Assembly (NCBI RefSeq): GCF_001514125.1
Contig: NZ_KQ948552.1
Coordinates: forward strand, 124,001 to 188,000
DNA: 64,000 nucleotides
Direction: 5' to 3'
Source: Streptomyces longwoodensis
GTDB lineage: Bacteria; Actinomycetota; Actinomycetes; Streptomycetales; Streptomycetaceae
How positions within the stretch are numbered: the first letter of the stretch is position 1; every line of letters begins with the position of its first letter. A program made the position numbers and the translations under genes. Shown here piece after piece: positions 1-7,752 of the stretch. Under the pieces are notes generated by a model. That model worked only from the letters and a program-made list of their open reading frames with translations, did no database searches and was not told where the DNA came from.

Positions 1-572
1 GCGACCGGCAGCCGACGGCCCGCGCGGTCCGTCCAGATCTCGTACCCCCGGGTGGCGCTCGCCGGGAGTTCCGACGGGTCGCAGGCGGCGGTCGTCTCGG
101 GGCCCCAGCCGGGCCGGTGCTCCTGGTCCTCGGCGACGACGACGGCCACCTTGGTGCGGCCCGCGACGTCGAAGGAGTAGAGCACGCGGTGGGCCTCACG
201 GCGCTCCACCCGGTAGCCGTGGCGCGGGAGTTCGGGTTCGTCCCGGTCGAAGTACAGCCGCAGCCCGTCCTCGGGGGTGCCGCCGCCGTCGCGCCGGCTC
301 CAGCCGTCCGGTCCGGTGCCCGCGTAGGGGCGGCCGTCGCACTCCAGCGCGCGGCCCGCGGCGCCGGACGCCAGGAGCAGGTCGCGGACGGTGTGCCCGT
401 CCACCTCCTGGGTGGGCACGAGCAGCGGACCGGCGTACGGGGTCGCGGGCGGGGTGCCGTCGACGACCACGTCCGGATCGTGTCGACCGGCACCGCACCC
501 GGCAGTTCCCGCCGCGAGCACCGCCGCCACGACCGCCACCGACACCGACACCGACACCGCGCCTGTGCGCAT
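1..572 (-). CDS. Putative lipoprotein, 3' end cut by window edge
   Basis: The frame is open from an ATG at 572 to the window edge, about 190 codons, with no stop. The N-terminus is a short charged start, a valine/alanine-rich hydrophobic segment and a lipobox ending TAGC near residue 26, so the product is probably an exported, lipid-anchored protein. Codons 5-10 are a small GTG-TCG repeat giving alternating Val-Ser in the signal peptide. The mature part is polar and rich in Asp and Arg, without a motif I recognise. A GAGGGAA-like ribosome site lies upstream. Function is unknown and the missing C-terminus prevents family assignment. Confidence 0.65.
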   Translation of the reverse strand, partial: MRTGAVSVSVSVAVVAAVLAAGTAGCGAGRHDPDVVVDGTPPATPYAGPLLVPTQEVDGHTVRDLLLASGAAGRALECDGRPYAGTGPDGWSRRDGGGTPEDGLRLYFDRDEPELPRHGYRVERREAHRVLYSFDVAGRTKVAVVVAEDQEHRPGWGPETTAACDPSELPASATRGYEIWTDRAGRRLPV

Positions 573-657
573 ACCGACCCGCCCCCGTTCCCTCGACCGT
601 CGTCGTGTTCCTCCGACGCGGGCCGGCACGGAAACGTTCGGTCGCCGCAGCACCGGG

Positions 658-1647
658 TCAGCGGGCCTGCTGGAAGGTGCGCCGGTAGGTCTGCGGGGAC
701 ACGCCGATGGCCGCGTGCAGGTGCTGGCGCAGGGAGGCCCCGGTGGCGAACCCGACCTGGCCGGCGATCTGGTCGACGGACAGGTCGCTGGCCTCCAGCA
801 GGTGCCGGGCCCGGACGACGCGCTGCTGGATCAGCCAGCGGCCGGGGCTGAGGCCCACCTCGTCCTGGAAGCGCCGGGCGAAGGTGCGCCGGCTCATCCG
901 GGCGTGGGCGGCCAGGTCGGCCAGGGCGAGGGGCTCGGCCAGGCGCTCCAGGGCCCAGGCCCGGGTGGCGGCCGTGCTCGCGGCACCCTGCTGCGGGACG
1001 GGCTGCTCGATGTACTGGGCCTGGCCGCCGTCCCGGAACGGCGGGACGACACAGCGGCGGGCCACCTTGTTGGCGAGTTCGCTGCCGTGGTCCTGGCGCA
1101 CGAGGTGCAGGCAGATGTCCACCCCGGAGGCCGCGCCCGCCGAGGTCAGCATCCGGCCGTCCTCCACGAACAGCACGTCCGGGTCGAGGTCGACGCGCGG
1201 GAACATCCGGCGGAAGGCGTCCGAGACCTGCCAGTGGGTGGTGGCCCGGCGGCCGTCCAGCAGTCCGGCCGCGGCCAGCACGAAGGCGCCGGTGCAGATG
1301 GACACCACGCGCGCGCCCGGGCGGATGCGGGCGAGGGCGGCGGCCACGGCGTCCGGCAGGTCGGCGCTCACCCGGCTGGGCGAGACGGCCGCGACCACGA
1401 CGGTGTCGGCGCCCTCCAGCGCCTCGGGCCCGTGCTCCACGGTGATGCCGAAGTCGGCGCTGGTGCGCACCGGTCCGCCGTCGACGCTGCACGTCAGCAC
1501 CTCGTACCGGCCGTCGGCGGCGCCCAGGATGCGGCTGGGCATGCCCAGTTCGAAGGGGTAGACGCCGTCGAGAGCGAGGACGACGACGCGCTCGGGGCGC
1601 GGGGCGCCGCGTTCGGTGTCGGCGCACCGGGGGGTTGCCACTGTCAT
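658..1647 (-). CDS. GlxA-family regulator (DJ-1/PfpI + AraC HTH)
   Basis: This 329-residue protein has the two-part layout of GlxA-family regulators: an N-terminal DJ-1/PfpI-like domain (about residues 20-180, including the ARVVSICTGAFVLA nucleophile-elbow region) and a C-terminal AraC/XylS DNA-binding domain (about 220-325, with ARMSRRTFARRFQDEVG and the second helix-turn-helix near VGFATGASLRQHLH). Such proteins normally bind DNA and do not catalyse. It is divergent from an NADPH:quinone-oxidoreductase-like gene 71 bases away, so control of that gene and of itself is a reasonable inference. An imperfect inverted repeat spans its start codon. Length is normal for the family. Confidence 0.9.
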   Translation of the reverse strand: MTVATPRCADTERGAPRPERVVVLALDGVYPFELGMPSRILGAADGRYEVLTCSVDGGPVRTSADFGITVEHGPEALEGADTVVVAAVSPSRVSADLPDAVAAALARIRPGARVVSICTGAFVLAAAGLLDGRRATTHWQVSDAFRRMFPRVDLDPDVLFVEDGRMLTSAGAASGVDICLHLVRQDHGSELANKVARRCVVPPFRDGGQAQYIEQPVPQQGAASTAATRAWALERLAEPLALADLAAHARMSRRTFARRFQDEVGLSPGRWLIQQRVVRARHLLEASDLSVDQIAGQVGFATGASLRQHLHAAIGVSPQTYRRTFQQAR

Positions 1648-1682
1648 GGCACGATCCTATCGAAGGGTGACCATCATGCCAT
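1646..1682. promoter_or_regulatory. Candidate operator between glxA-like gene and oxidoreductase
   Basis: ATGGCACGAT at 1646-1655 and ATCATGCCAT at 1673-1682 form an inverted repeat with nine of ten bases matching and a 17-base spacer. It lies between two divergent starts and touches the regulator's start codon. Assignment as the GlxA-type protein's site is inference. Confidence 0.35.
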
Positions 1683-1718
1683 TGTCCGGGCGGGCGGGCC
1701 CCGGCAGGCTGGGTCACC

Positions 1719-2669
1719 ATGAGCACTGTGAACACGATGCGCGCCATCCGCCAGGACGTCCTGGGCGGTCCCGAGGTCCTGCGAACCGTGGAGGTGGAGC
1801 GGCCCGCTCCGCGTCCCAACGAAGTACTGGTGCGGGTGCGCGCCGCCGGCGTCAACCCGACCGACTGGAAGCACCGCGCCACCGGCGGCTTCCTGGGCGA
1901 GCCGCCCTTCGTCCTGGGCTGGGACCTGTCCGGGACCGTCGAGGCGGTCGGCGTCGGCGTCGCCACCTTCACGCCCGGCGACGAGGTCTTCGGCATGCTG
2001 CCGTACCCGTGGGGCCACGGCTCGCACGCCGAGTACGTCATCGCCCCGGTGCGCGCCCTGTGGCACAAGCCGGCCGCGCTGACCCACGTCGAGGCGGGCG
2101 CGCTGCCGCTGGTGTCCCTCACCGCCTGGCAGGCGCTGGTGGAGACGGCCGGCCTGGAGGCGGGACAGCGGGTGCTGGTCCACGCGGCGGCCGGCGGGGT
2201 GGGCCACGTGGCCGTCCAGATCGCCAAGGCGCGCGGCGCGTACGTCATCGGCACGGCGAGCGCGGCCAAGCACGACTTCCTGCGCGGGCTGGGCGCCGAC
2301 GAGGTGATCGACTACCGCGAGACCGACGTCACCGAGGCGGTCAAGGACGTCGACGTGGTGCTGGACACCCTCGGCGGCGACACCTCGACGGACTCGCTGC
2401 GGGTGCTGCGGCCGGGCGGGACCGTGGTGTCGATCCTGCCCGTGGGCTCGCCGGAGTTCTTCACGGAGGCCGAGCGGCTGGGCGTGCGGGCGGTGCGGAT
2501 GCTGGTGGACGCCGACCGCGCCGGGATGCGCGCGATCGCCGGGCTGGTCGAGGCGGGCGACCTGCGGCCGACGATCGCGGGGACGTTCCCGCTGGCCGAC
2601 GCCGCCGAGGCGCACCGCCAGGGCGACACCGGCCGCACGACGGGCAAGCTGGTGCTGGTCGTCGACTGA
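1719..2669 (+). CDS. NADP-dependent quinone-oxidoreductase-like MDR protein
   Basis: A 316-residue medium-chain dehydrogenase/reductase of the zinc-free quinone oxidoreductase type. The N-terminal GroES-like fold (RVRAAGVNPTDWKHR; GWDLSGTVEAVG) is followed by a Rossmann fold with the glycine motif HAAAGGVGHVAVQIAKARG around residue 150. The structural and catalytic zinc ligands of classical alcohol dehydrogenases are absent, as expected for this subfamily. It probably reduces quinones or enones with NADPH in the cytoplasm; the substrate cannot be read from the sequence. It is divergent from a GlxA-type regulator, a common arrangement for inducible reductases. Confidence 0.9.
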   Translation: MSTVNTMRAIRQDVLGGPEVLRTVEVERPAPRPNEVLVRVRAAGVNPTDWKHRATGGFLGEPPFVLGWDLSGTVEAVGVGVATFTPGDEVFGMLPYPWGHGSHAEYVIAPVRALWHKPAALTHVEAGALPLVSLTAWQALVETAGLEAGQRVLVHAAAGGVGHVAVQIAKARGAYVIGTASAAKHDFLRGLGADEVIDYRETDVTEAVKDVDVVLDTLGGDTSTDSLRVLRPGGTVVSILPVGSPEFFTEAERLGVRAVRMLVDADRAGMRAIAGLVEAGDLRPTIAGTFPLADAAEAHRQGDTGRTTGKLVLVVD

Positions 2670-2692
2670 GCCGTCGAACGGGCCGGCACGGT

Positions 2693-2723
2693 CGGGCGGT
2701 GCGGAGCGCTTCCGCACCGCCCG
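2693..2723 (+). terminator. Hairpin terminator after oxidoreductase gene
   Basis: A perfect 13-base stem (2693-2705 with 2711-2723) and a five-base loop lie 24 bases after the stop codon at 2669. There is no U-tract, which is usual in Streptomyces. Confidence 0.6.
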
Positions 2724-2871
2724 TCGCCGGCTCCGGAAACCGGTCCCCGCCCCCGTTCCGCATGACTTCGCTCACGTCACGAGATAACTCCGGCGAGTTT
2801 CCAAGACATATGTCAACCGAACATGCTGGAATTCACTCGATCGAGGGTAACTTGCTGGGGCGGGGCCTGAG

Positions 2872-3279
2872 TTGGAGTCGGCGGGAGGCGATGTCGTGGT
2901 GCAGCGGGAGCCCGCCGCGGAGTCCTTCTACCTGCGCGTCCGCCGGGAACGCGGGTACACGGTGCTGGAGTTCGTCGGCGAGATCGACATCTCCGCGGCC
3001 GCCGAGATCGCCCCGCTGCTCGACGCCGCGACCGAGGAGCCCGGCGCCCGAGTGGTGATCGACCTGGGCGGCATCGAGTTCTTCGACTGCTCCGGGCTGC
3101 GCCTGCTGTACCGGGCGCGCGGACGGGTCCTGGACCGCGGCGGTGACCTGCGCCTGGTGTGCACCCACCGGTTGACCCTGCGCGTGCTGCGGGTCACCGG
3201 GCTGTCCCGGCTGCTGCCCCCCTCCCCCAGTGTGGAGACGGCCCTGAGCCGGCCGCGGGCCACCTCCGGCTCCCGCTGA
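2872..3279 (+). CDS. STAS-domain anti-sigma factor antagonist
   Basis: A 135-residue single-domain STAS protein of the SpoIIAA/RsbV/BldG type. Features are the EFVGEIDISAA strand-helix at about residues 36-48, the VVIDLGGIEFFDCSGLRLL core at about 62-82 with the serine of DCSGL at the usual phosphorylation position, and a C-terminal helix after RVTGLSRLL. It should bind an anti-sigma kinase when unphosphorylated and so release a sigma factor. No kinase gene is adjacent, though anti-sigma-type ATPases occur elsewhere in the window. The start used is TTG at 2872; a GTG at 2893 is an alternative. A GGGTAA at 2845-2850 resembles a sigma-B-type -10 but lacks a convincing -35. Confidence 0.85.
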   Translation: MESAGGDVVVQREPAAESFYLRVRRERGYTVLEFVGEIDISAAAEIAPLLDAATEEPGARVVIDLGGIEFFDCSGLRLLYRARGRVLDRGGDLRLVCTHRLTLRVLRVTGLSRLLPPSPSVETALSRPRATSGSR

Positions 3280-3376
3280 CCGGACCCCGGGTGTCACGGA
3301 ACCTCGACAACCCCGAACGGGCGGTCTGCCACCGGAATTGACGGGCATCCGTCCGGTAGGAAGGAGGACCGTCGAC

Positions 3377-4063
3377 ATGACGACTTCCGTCAGGACGCCA
3401 TCCCAGAAGAAGCAGGACCCGCCCCGGCGCGTGCCCGGCTGGGCCAAGGCGCTCATCGCCGTCGTGGTGGTGCTGGTGGTGATGTTCGCGGGCATCCGGC
3501 TGAGCCTGCTGCCGGGACTGCGCGACCTCTTCGGCACCGAGACGCAGGACCGGACGGGTCCGGCCCTGCTGGAGTCCATCCAGGACATGAGCCGCTACGA
3601 GGCCGCGTCGGGCAACTTCCAGGTCGTCGTGGACCTGGAGAAGGACGCCAAGTTCCTCCCGGACGCCGTCCGCGGCACCCGGACCCTGTACGTCGGCGCG
3701 GGCACCGTGGACGCCTACGTCGACCTCGGCAAGGTGGGCGAGAAGGACGTGACGGTCAATGACGACCGCACCACGGCCACCATCCGGTTGCCCCACGCCC
3801 GGCTGGGCACCCCGGCCCTCGACCCCGACCGCTCCTACGCGGTCTCCAAGCAGCGCGGTCTCCTCGACCGGCTCGGCGACCTGTTCTCGGGCAACCCCAA
3901 CAGCGAACAGGCCGTCCAGAAGCTCGCCGTGCGGCACATCGGCGACGCCGCGAAGGAGAGCGGGCTGACCGCGCGGGCCGAGACCAACACCACCGGCATG
4001 CTCAAGGGCCTGCTGCGCTCCCTCGGCTTCAAGGAGGTGCGCGTGTCGTACGGGACCCGGTGA
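3377..4063 (+). CDS. DUF4230 membrane-anchored protein
   Basis: A 228-residue protein with a basic N-terminus, one transmembrane segment (about residues 24-50, ALIAVVVVLVVMFAGIRLSL) and an extracytoplasmic domain matching DUF4230 (YEAASGNFQVVVDLEKDAK; the Asp/Lys-rich RTLYVGAGTVDAYVDLGKV strands). The ATG at 3377 follows GGAAGGAGGA at a good distance and is preferred over the in-frame upstream ATG at 3338. DUF4230 proteins are single-pass membrane proteins of unknown role. It is followed by a VanZ-family membrane protein gene, and the two could act at the envelope, but nothing in the sequence proves a link. Confidence 0.8.
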   Translation: MTTSVRTPSQKKQDPPRRVPGWAKALIAVVVVLVVMFAGIRLSLLPGLRDLFGTETQDRTGPALLESIQDMSRYEAASGNFQVVVDLEKDAKFLPDAVRGTRTLYVGAGTVDAYVDLGKVGEKDVTVNDDRTTATIRLPHARLGTPALDPDRSYAVSKQRGLLDRLGDLFSGNPNSEQAVQKLAVRHIGDAAKESGLTARAETNTTGMLKGLLRSLGFKEVRVSYGTR

Positions 4064-4192
4064 CGAGGCGCCCGACCACCTCCCGGCCGACCCCGGGAGA
4101 CCCTGCGACGACTGGCCGAACGACACCGCATCCCGGCTGCTTCTCGGGGTAACCGCTCGGGGACGCAGGTAAGTTGAGAACTGGAGGACCGC

Positions 4193-4786
4193 ATGGCCCG
4201 GCTGGCACTGAGCCCGCGTACCGCTTTCCGCCTGCGCACGAGCAAGTCCGAGGAACCGGACGCGGTGGACGGGTCCGCCGACGCCCGGGCGGCCCGGTCG
4301 GCCCGCTCCGCGCCGGCGGAGCGGGCCGACCGGCCGCGACCGCTGCGGGCCCTGGTCCGGTGGACGGCGATGCTCTGCGCCTTCGTGTTCATGGTGGCGT
4401 TCGCCGTGGTGCTCGCCCGGCTCACACTGGAGCCGTCGCCCGCGTCGAAGGCGCTGGTGCACACCAACCTCACGCCCGGCCACTCGCTGCGGGCCTACCT
4501 CGACCAGCCCGAGCTGCGCGACGCGGTCAAGCAGATCGGCGGCAACATCCTGCTCGGGGTGCCGTTCGGCATCCTGCTGCCGGTCGTGGCACCGGGCACG
4601 CGCGGCTTCCTGCGCATCCTGCTGCTGACCGCGGTCGTGATGCTGATGGTCGAGTTCGCGCAGGGCGCGCTGGTGACCGGGCGCGCCTTCGACGTCGACG
4701 ACGTCATCCTCAACACCACGGGTGCGCTCATCGGTTACCTGCTGCTCGGGCGGCGCCTGAGCCGCGCGGTGCACAAGCGCGCCTGA
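4193..4786 (+). CDS. VanZ-family membrane protein
   Basis: A 197-residue protein with an Arg/Ala-rich cytoplasmic N-terminus (about 55 residues) and at least four hydrophobic segments. It has the VanZ signature of a conserved loop after the first helix (LTPGHSLRAYL), NILLGVPFGILLPV, and the VEFAQ...GRAFDVDDVILNTTGALIGYL C-terminal core. VanZ proteins confer low-level teicoplanin resistance in enterococci, but actinobacterial relatives are mostly uncharacterised, so only a membrane location is safe to state. A GGAGGA site precedes the ATG. It is followed by a strong hairpin shared with the convergent gene. Confidence 0.85.
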   Translation: MARLALSPRTAFRLRTSKSEEPDAVDGSADARAARSARSAPAERADRPRPLRALVRWTAMLCAFVFMVAFAVVLARLTLEPSPASKALVHTNLTPGHSLRAYLDQPELRDAVKQIGGNILLGVPFGILLPVVAPGTRGFLRILLLTAVVMLMVEFAQGALVTGRAFDVDDVILNTTGALIGYLLLGRRLSRAVHKRA

Positions 4787-4840
4787 ACCCGGCGCGGCCG
4801 GCCGTCCCGCGGCCGGCACCGCGTCCACGATCCCGCCCGG

Positions 4841-4871
4841 GCCCGGGTGGGCGCCCCGCGCCCACCCGGGC
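4841..4871. terminator. Bidirectional hairpin between convergent genes
   Basis: A perfect 14-base GC stem (4841-4854 with 4858-4871) and a three-base loop sit between the VanZ gene and the stop of the minus-strand gene beginning at 4872, so the hairpin can end both transcripts. Confidence 0.75.
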
Positions 4872-5108
4872 TCAGTGCACGGTCCAGGTGTATCGGTCCC
4901 CGCCGACCCAGCGCACCACGTCGGGGTCGTCCAGGTCGTGGACCGTGATGCCGAACGCGGCGGCTGTCTCCAGGACGTCCGTGACGCCCCGCGCCTCGCC
5001 GACCACTTCGCCATCGATCTCGACGATGCGGAAGGGCGGGTGTCCCGGCTGCACCCGGAGCACCATGATCCGCGGCTGGGAGATGTGGGGGCTCGCGATT
5101 TCGGTCAT
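4872..5108 (-). CDS. Small conserved hypothetical protein
   Basis: A 78-residue protein whose reading frame shows normal actinobacterial codon bias. The N-terminal half contains HISQPRIMVLRVQPGHPPFR and an EIDGEVVGEARG strand; the C-terminus is rich in Asp and aromatic residues (VVRWVGGDRYTWTVH). There is no signal peptide, membrane segment or Cys cluster. It is upstream of and co-directional with nothing on its own strand except the topoisomerase gene, whose start at 6192 makes them separate units: the topoisomerase stop at 5167 is 58 bases before this start, so read-through from topoisomerase is possible. Function unknown. Confidence 0.7.
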   Translation of the reverse strand: MTEIASPHISQPRIMVLRVQPGHPPFRIVEIDGEVVGEARGVTDVLETAAAFGITVHDLDDPDVVRWVGGDRYTWTVH

Positions 5109-5166
5109 GTCTCTCAGCGTAGATCGGCCGGGTCGCCGAGGGGGTTCGGGAACGGGCCGGGAGCGG

Positions 5167-6192
5167 TCAGTCCCGGCGTCCGTCGAGCAGGTCCAGCACG
5201 GCCTGCTCCACGGCGCCCTGGGTGGCCGGCCGCCCGAAGTCCCCGTGCTCGCCCAGCCGGGTGAGCGCGGGCGCGATCGTGATCCCCTGGTCGAACAGCT
5301 CGAAGACCATCGGGTCGATGTAGGAGGCCCGGCACACGGCCGGCGTGTTGCCGAGGTAGTGGCTGACCTCCCGCACCGCGCGCGCCGCCTGGCGGCGCCG
5401 GGCCGCCGCGGTGGCGCGGGCCCCCTCGGCGGTGACCGACAGGGCGACCGCCGCGAAGACGGTGGCGTGCCAGGTGCGGAAGTCCTTCGCGGTGATGTCG
5501 GTGCCGGACAGCCGGCGCATCGCCTCGTTCAGGTCCGCGCCGTGCAGCTCGTGCCAGGACCCGCCCTCCCAGTACGCCAGCAGCCGCGGACCGCCGCGCG
5601 GGCGGCGCAGCAGGGCCCGGACGACCGCGTGCGCGTCCTCGTCGACGAGCGCCCGTACGAGTTCGATGCCGCCCTTGGCCGGATAGTCGAAGGCGATCTC
5701 GCCCTGCCCGCAGTGGACGTGCTCGCGCAGCATCGTGGTCAGGCCGTACGTGCCGTTGGCCTCGGTGTGCCGGTCGCTGCCGATGCGGAAGAAGCCGAGG
5801 TCGAGCAGCCGGACCGCGCAGGCCGTGACCCGGGCGCGGCTCAGCCCGCGCCCCGCGAGGTCGGCGGCCACCGCCTTGCGCAGGTCGGGCAGGGCCCGGG
5901 CGACCTCGCGCACGTGCTCGTGCTTGGCCTGGTCCTGCCGGGCGCGGAACGCGTCGTGGTACCGGTACTGGCGGCGCCCCGCGTCGTCGGTACCGACGGC
6001 CTGCAGGTGGCCGTTGGGCCAGGGGCAGATCCACACGTCCCGCCATGCGGGCGGGATGACCAGGGCACGGATGCGGGCGAGCTGCTCCGGGTCGGTGAGC
6101 GGCTCGCCGTGCTGGTCCTCGTAGCGGAAGCCGCGGCCGTGCCGGCGCCGGCGGTACCCCGGGCCGTCGCAGGAACTCGTTCGTAGTCTCAT
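5167..6192 (-). CDS. Eukaryote-type DNA topoisomerase IB
   Basis: The 341-residue product matches the poxvirus/bacterial type IB topoisomerase family in length and layout: an N-terminal DNA-binding part (RGFRYEDQHGEPL...ALVIPPAWRDVWICP) and a catalytic part with FRIGSDRHTEANGTYGLTTM, ITAKDFRTWHAT and the presumed nucleophile tyrosine in ASYIDP near residue 290. It should relax supercoils by a 3'-phosphotyrosyl single-strand break without ATP. The ATG at 6192 gives the normal N-terminus; in-frame upstream sequence is the antisense of the neighbouring PHP gene and is not coding. It is divergent from the PHP gene with about 100 bases between starts, and both could contribute to DNA maintenance. 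Confidence 0.92.
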   Translation of the reverse strand: MRLRTSSCDGPGYRRRRHGRGFRYEDQHGEPLTDPEQLARIRALVIPPAWRDVWICPWPNGHLQAVGTDDAGRRQYRYHDAFRARQDQAKHEHVREVARALPDLRKAVAADLAGRGLSRARVTACAVRLLDLGFFRIGSDRHTEANGTYGLTTMLREHVHCGQGEIAFDYPAKGGIELVRALVDEDAHAVVRALLRRPRGGPRLLAYWEGGSWHELHGADLNEAMRRLSGTDITAKDFRTWHATVFAAVALSVTAEGARATAAARRRQAARAVREVSHYLGNTPAVCRASYIDPMVFELFDQGITIAPALTRLGEHGDFGRPATQGAVEQAVLDLLDGRRD

Positions 6193-6292
6193 GGCTGGTG
6201 ACTGCCGGTACCCCTGCGGTGACGGCGCAAACGCGGGTGCGCGCCGTGGGGTCATGGGGAACCCTGGTGGCAGGAGTGACCAGGAGGTGGCG

Positions 6293-7330
6293 ATGGACCC
6301 CGTGGAGGCGCTGGACCGGATCGCCTTCCTGCTGGAGCGGTCGCTGGCGCCGACGTACCGCGTCCGCGCCTTCCGCACGGCGGCCCGCGTGCTGGCCGCG
6401 CTGCCGGACGACGAGGTCGCCGAGCGCGCCGCCGCCGGGACGCTGGAGTCCCTGAAGGGCGTGGGCCCGAAGACCGCCCAGGTGGCGAGGGAGGCGCTGG
6501 CCGGAGGGGTGCCGTCGTACCTGGAGAAGCTGGAGGGCGAGGCCGGCCGGCCGCTCACGGAGGGCGGTCGGGCACTGCGGGCGCTGCTGCGCGGCGACTG
6601 CCACGTGCACTCGGACTGGTCCGACGGCGGCAGCCCGATCGAGGAGATGGGCCGCGCGGCGGCCGCGCTGGGGCACGAGTGGGCCGTCCTCACCGACCAC
6701 TCCCCCCGGCTGACGGTGGCGCGGGGGCTCTCCCCGGAGCGGTTGCGCCGGCAGCTGGACGTGGTCGCGGAGCTGAACGCGACGTGGGCGCCGTTCCGGC
6801 TGCTGACCGGCATCGAGTGCGACATCCTCGACGACGGCTCGCTCGACCAGGAGCCGGAGCTGCTGGAGCGCCTGGACGTGGTCGTGGTGTCGGTGCACTC
6901 CAAGCTGCGCATGGACGCCCGCTCGATGACCCGGCGCATGGTGGCAGCGGTGCGCGACCCGCACGCCGACGTGCTGGGGCACTGCACGGGACGGCTGGTG
7001 ACCGGGCGGGGACGGCCGGAGTCGTCGTTCGACGCGGACGAGGTGTTCGCCGCGTGCGCCGGGTCCGGGACCGCGGTGGAGATCAACAGCCGTCCGGAGC
7101 GGCTGGACCCCCCGCGCCGGCTGCTGCGCCGGGCCGTGGACGCGGGGGTGCTGTTCTCCGTCGACACCGACGCCCACGCGCCCGGCCAGCTCGACTGGCA
7201 GGTGCTGGGCTGCGCCCGCGCCGAGGAGTGCGGGGTGCCGCCCGAGCGGGTGGTGACCACCTGGTCGGCCGAGCAGCTGCTCGCCTGGACCCGGGAGGGC
7301 CGGGTGCCGGCCGACGTGGCCGGCGGCTGA
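6293..7330 (+). CDS. PHP-domain phosphoesterase with helix-hairpin-helix N-terminus
   Basis: A 345-residue protein. Residues about 1-85 resemble the 8-kDa/HhH region of family X DNA polymerases (LESLKGVGPKTAQVAREAL). Residues about 100-330 are a PHP domain with the metal-binding clusters DCHVHSDWSDGG, LTDHSPR, GIECDIL, VHSKL, LGHCTG and VDTDAHAP. The polymerase domain itself is missing, so it is not a full PolX. PHP domains act as metal-dependent phosphoesterases and in PolX as 3'-5' exonucleases; a DNA-repair nuclease role is plausible but inferred. ATG 6293 follows AGGAGGTGGCG and is preferred over ATG 6191. Confidence 0.85.
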   Translation: MDPVEALDRIAFLLERSLAPTYRVRAFRTAARVLAALPDDEVAERAAAGTLESLKGVGPKTAQVAREALAGGVPSYLEKLEGEAGRPLTEGGRALRALLRGDCHVHSDWSDGGSPIEEMGRAAAALGHEWAVLTDHSPRLTVARGLSPERLRRQLDVVAELNATWAPFRLLTGIECDILDDGSLDQEPELLERLDVVVVSVHSKLRMDARSMTRRMVAAVRDPHADVLGHCTGRLVTGRGRPESSFDADEVFAACAGSGTAVEINSRPERLDPPRRLLRRAVDAGVLFSVDTDAHAPGQLDWQVLGCARAEECGVPPERVVTTWSAEQLLAWTREGRVPADVAGG

Positions 7331-7630
7331 CGTGGTACCCGCACCCCGGCGGCGTGCGCGCCGTGGGAGAGAGGATCACACCTGCTGTCCTCGCTGGCGG
7401 AGAGCCCGTTCGGCGCGTGACGGACCCGGCGGGCGGCGCGGTGACGCACGTCACCCGGGACCGGACCCGGCCGGGGAACACCGATGGGTGGTTCTCCGTT
7501 GAACCGACCGTGGGTGCGGACGGGACAGTGTCCCCGGGCCTCACCTCCTGCCCACAGGGACGATCGTTCGGCTGAAGCCCTGTGGAGCGTCTCGCCGAGA
7601 GGCGACCGCCGTGCGCGCCCACCACCAACC

Positions 7631-7668
7631 GCCCCGACCGCGGCACCCCCCCCCGCCCCGGTCGGGGC
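7631..7668 (+). terminator. Hairpin in the 422-base gap after the PHP gene
   Basis: GCCCCGACCG (7631-7640) pairs perfectly with CGGTCGGGGC (7659-7668) around a C-rich loop. It is the only clear structure in the 7331-7714 stretch, where I see no gene with convincing codon bias. It sits 300 bases after the PHP stop and 85 before the SDR start, so it may insulate the SDR gene. Confidence 0.45.
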
Positions 7669-7714
7669 TTCTCCATGTCGACTTCGTCGGCCTCGTCGAC
7701 TTCGCGGGCTGCGT

Positions 7715-7745
7715 TTGACTTCGAGAGCACTTCAATCCGTAGCGT
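7715..7745 (+). promoter_or_regulatory. MerR-type promoter with 19-base spacer
   Basis: TTGACT (7715-7720) and TAGCGT (7740-7745) are separated by 19 bases instead of 17, and the spacer contains ACTTCGAGAGCACTTCAA-like sequence bounded by TTGA and TCAA. Overlong spacers are the hallmark of MerR-family activated promoters. A start seven or so bases after the -10 would fall at or next to the ATG at 7753, and no ribosome site is visible, so the mRNA may be leaderless. Confidence 0.6.
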
Positions 7746-7752
7746 TCAGGGC

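Noticed and set aside
536..560. ACCGAC tandem repeat near the first gene
   Set aside because: It lies inside the signal peptide of the lipoprotein and encodes alternating Val-Ser, so it is a coding microsatellite and not a regulatory array.
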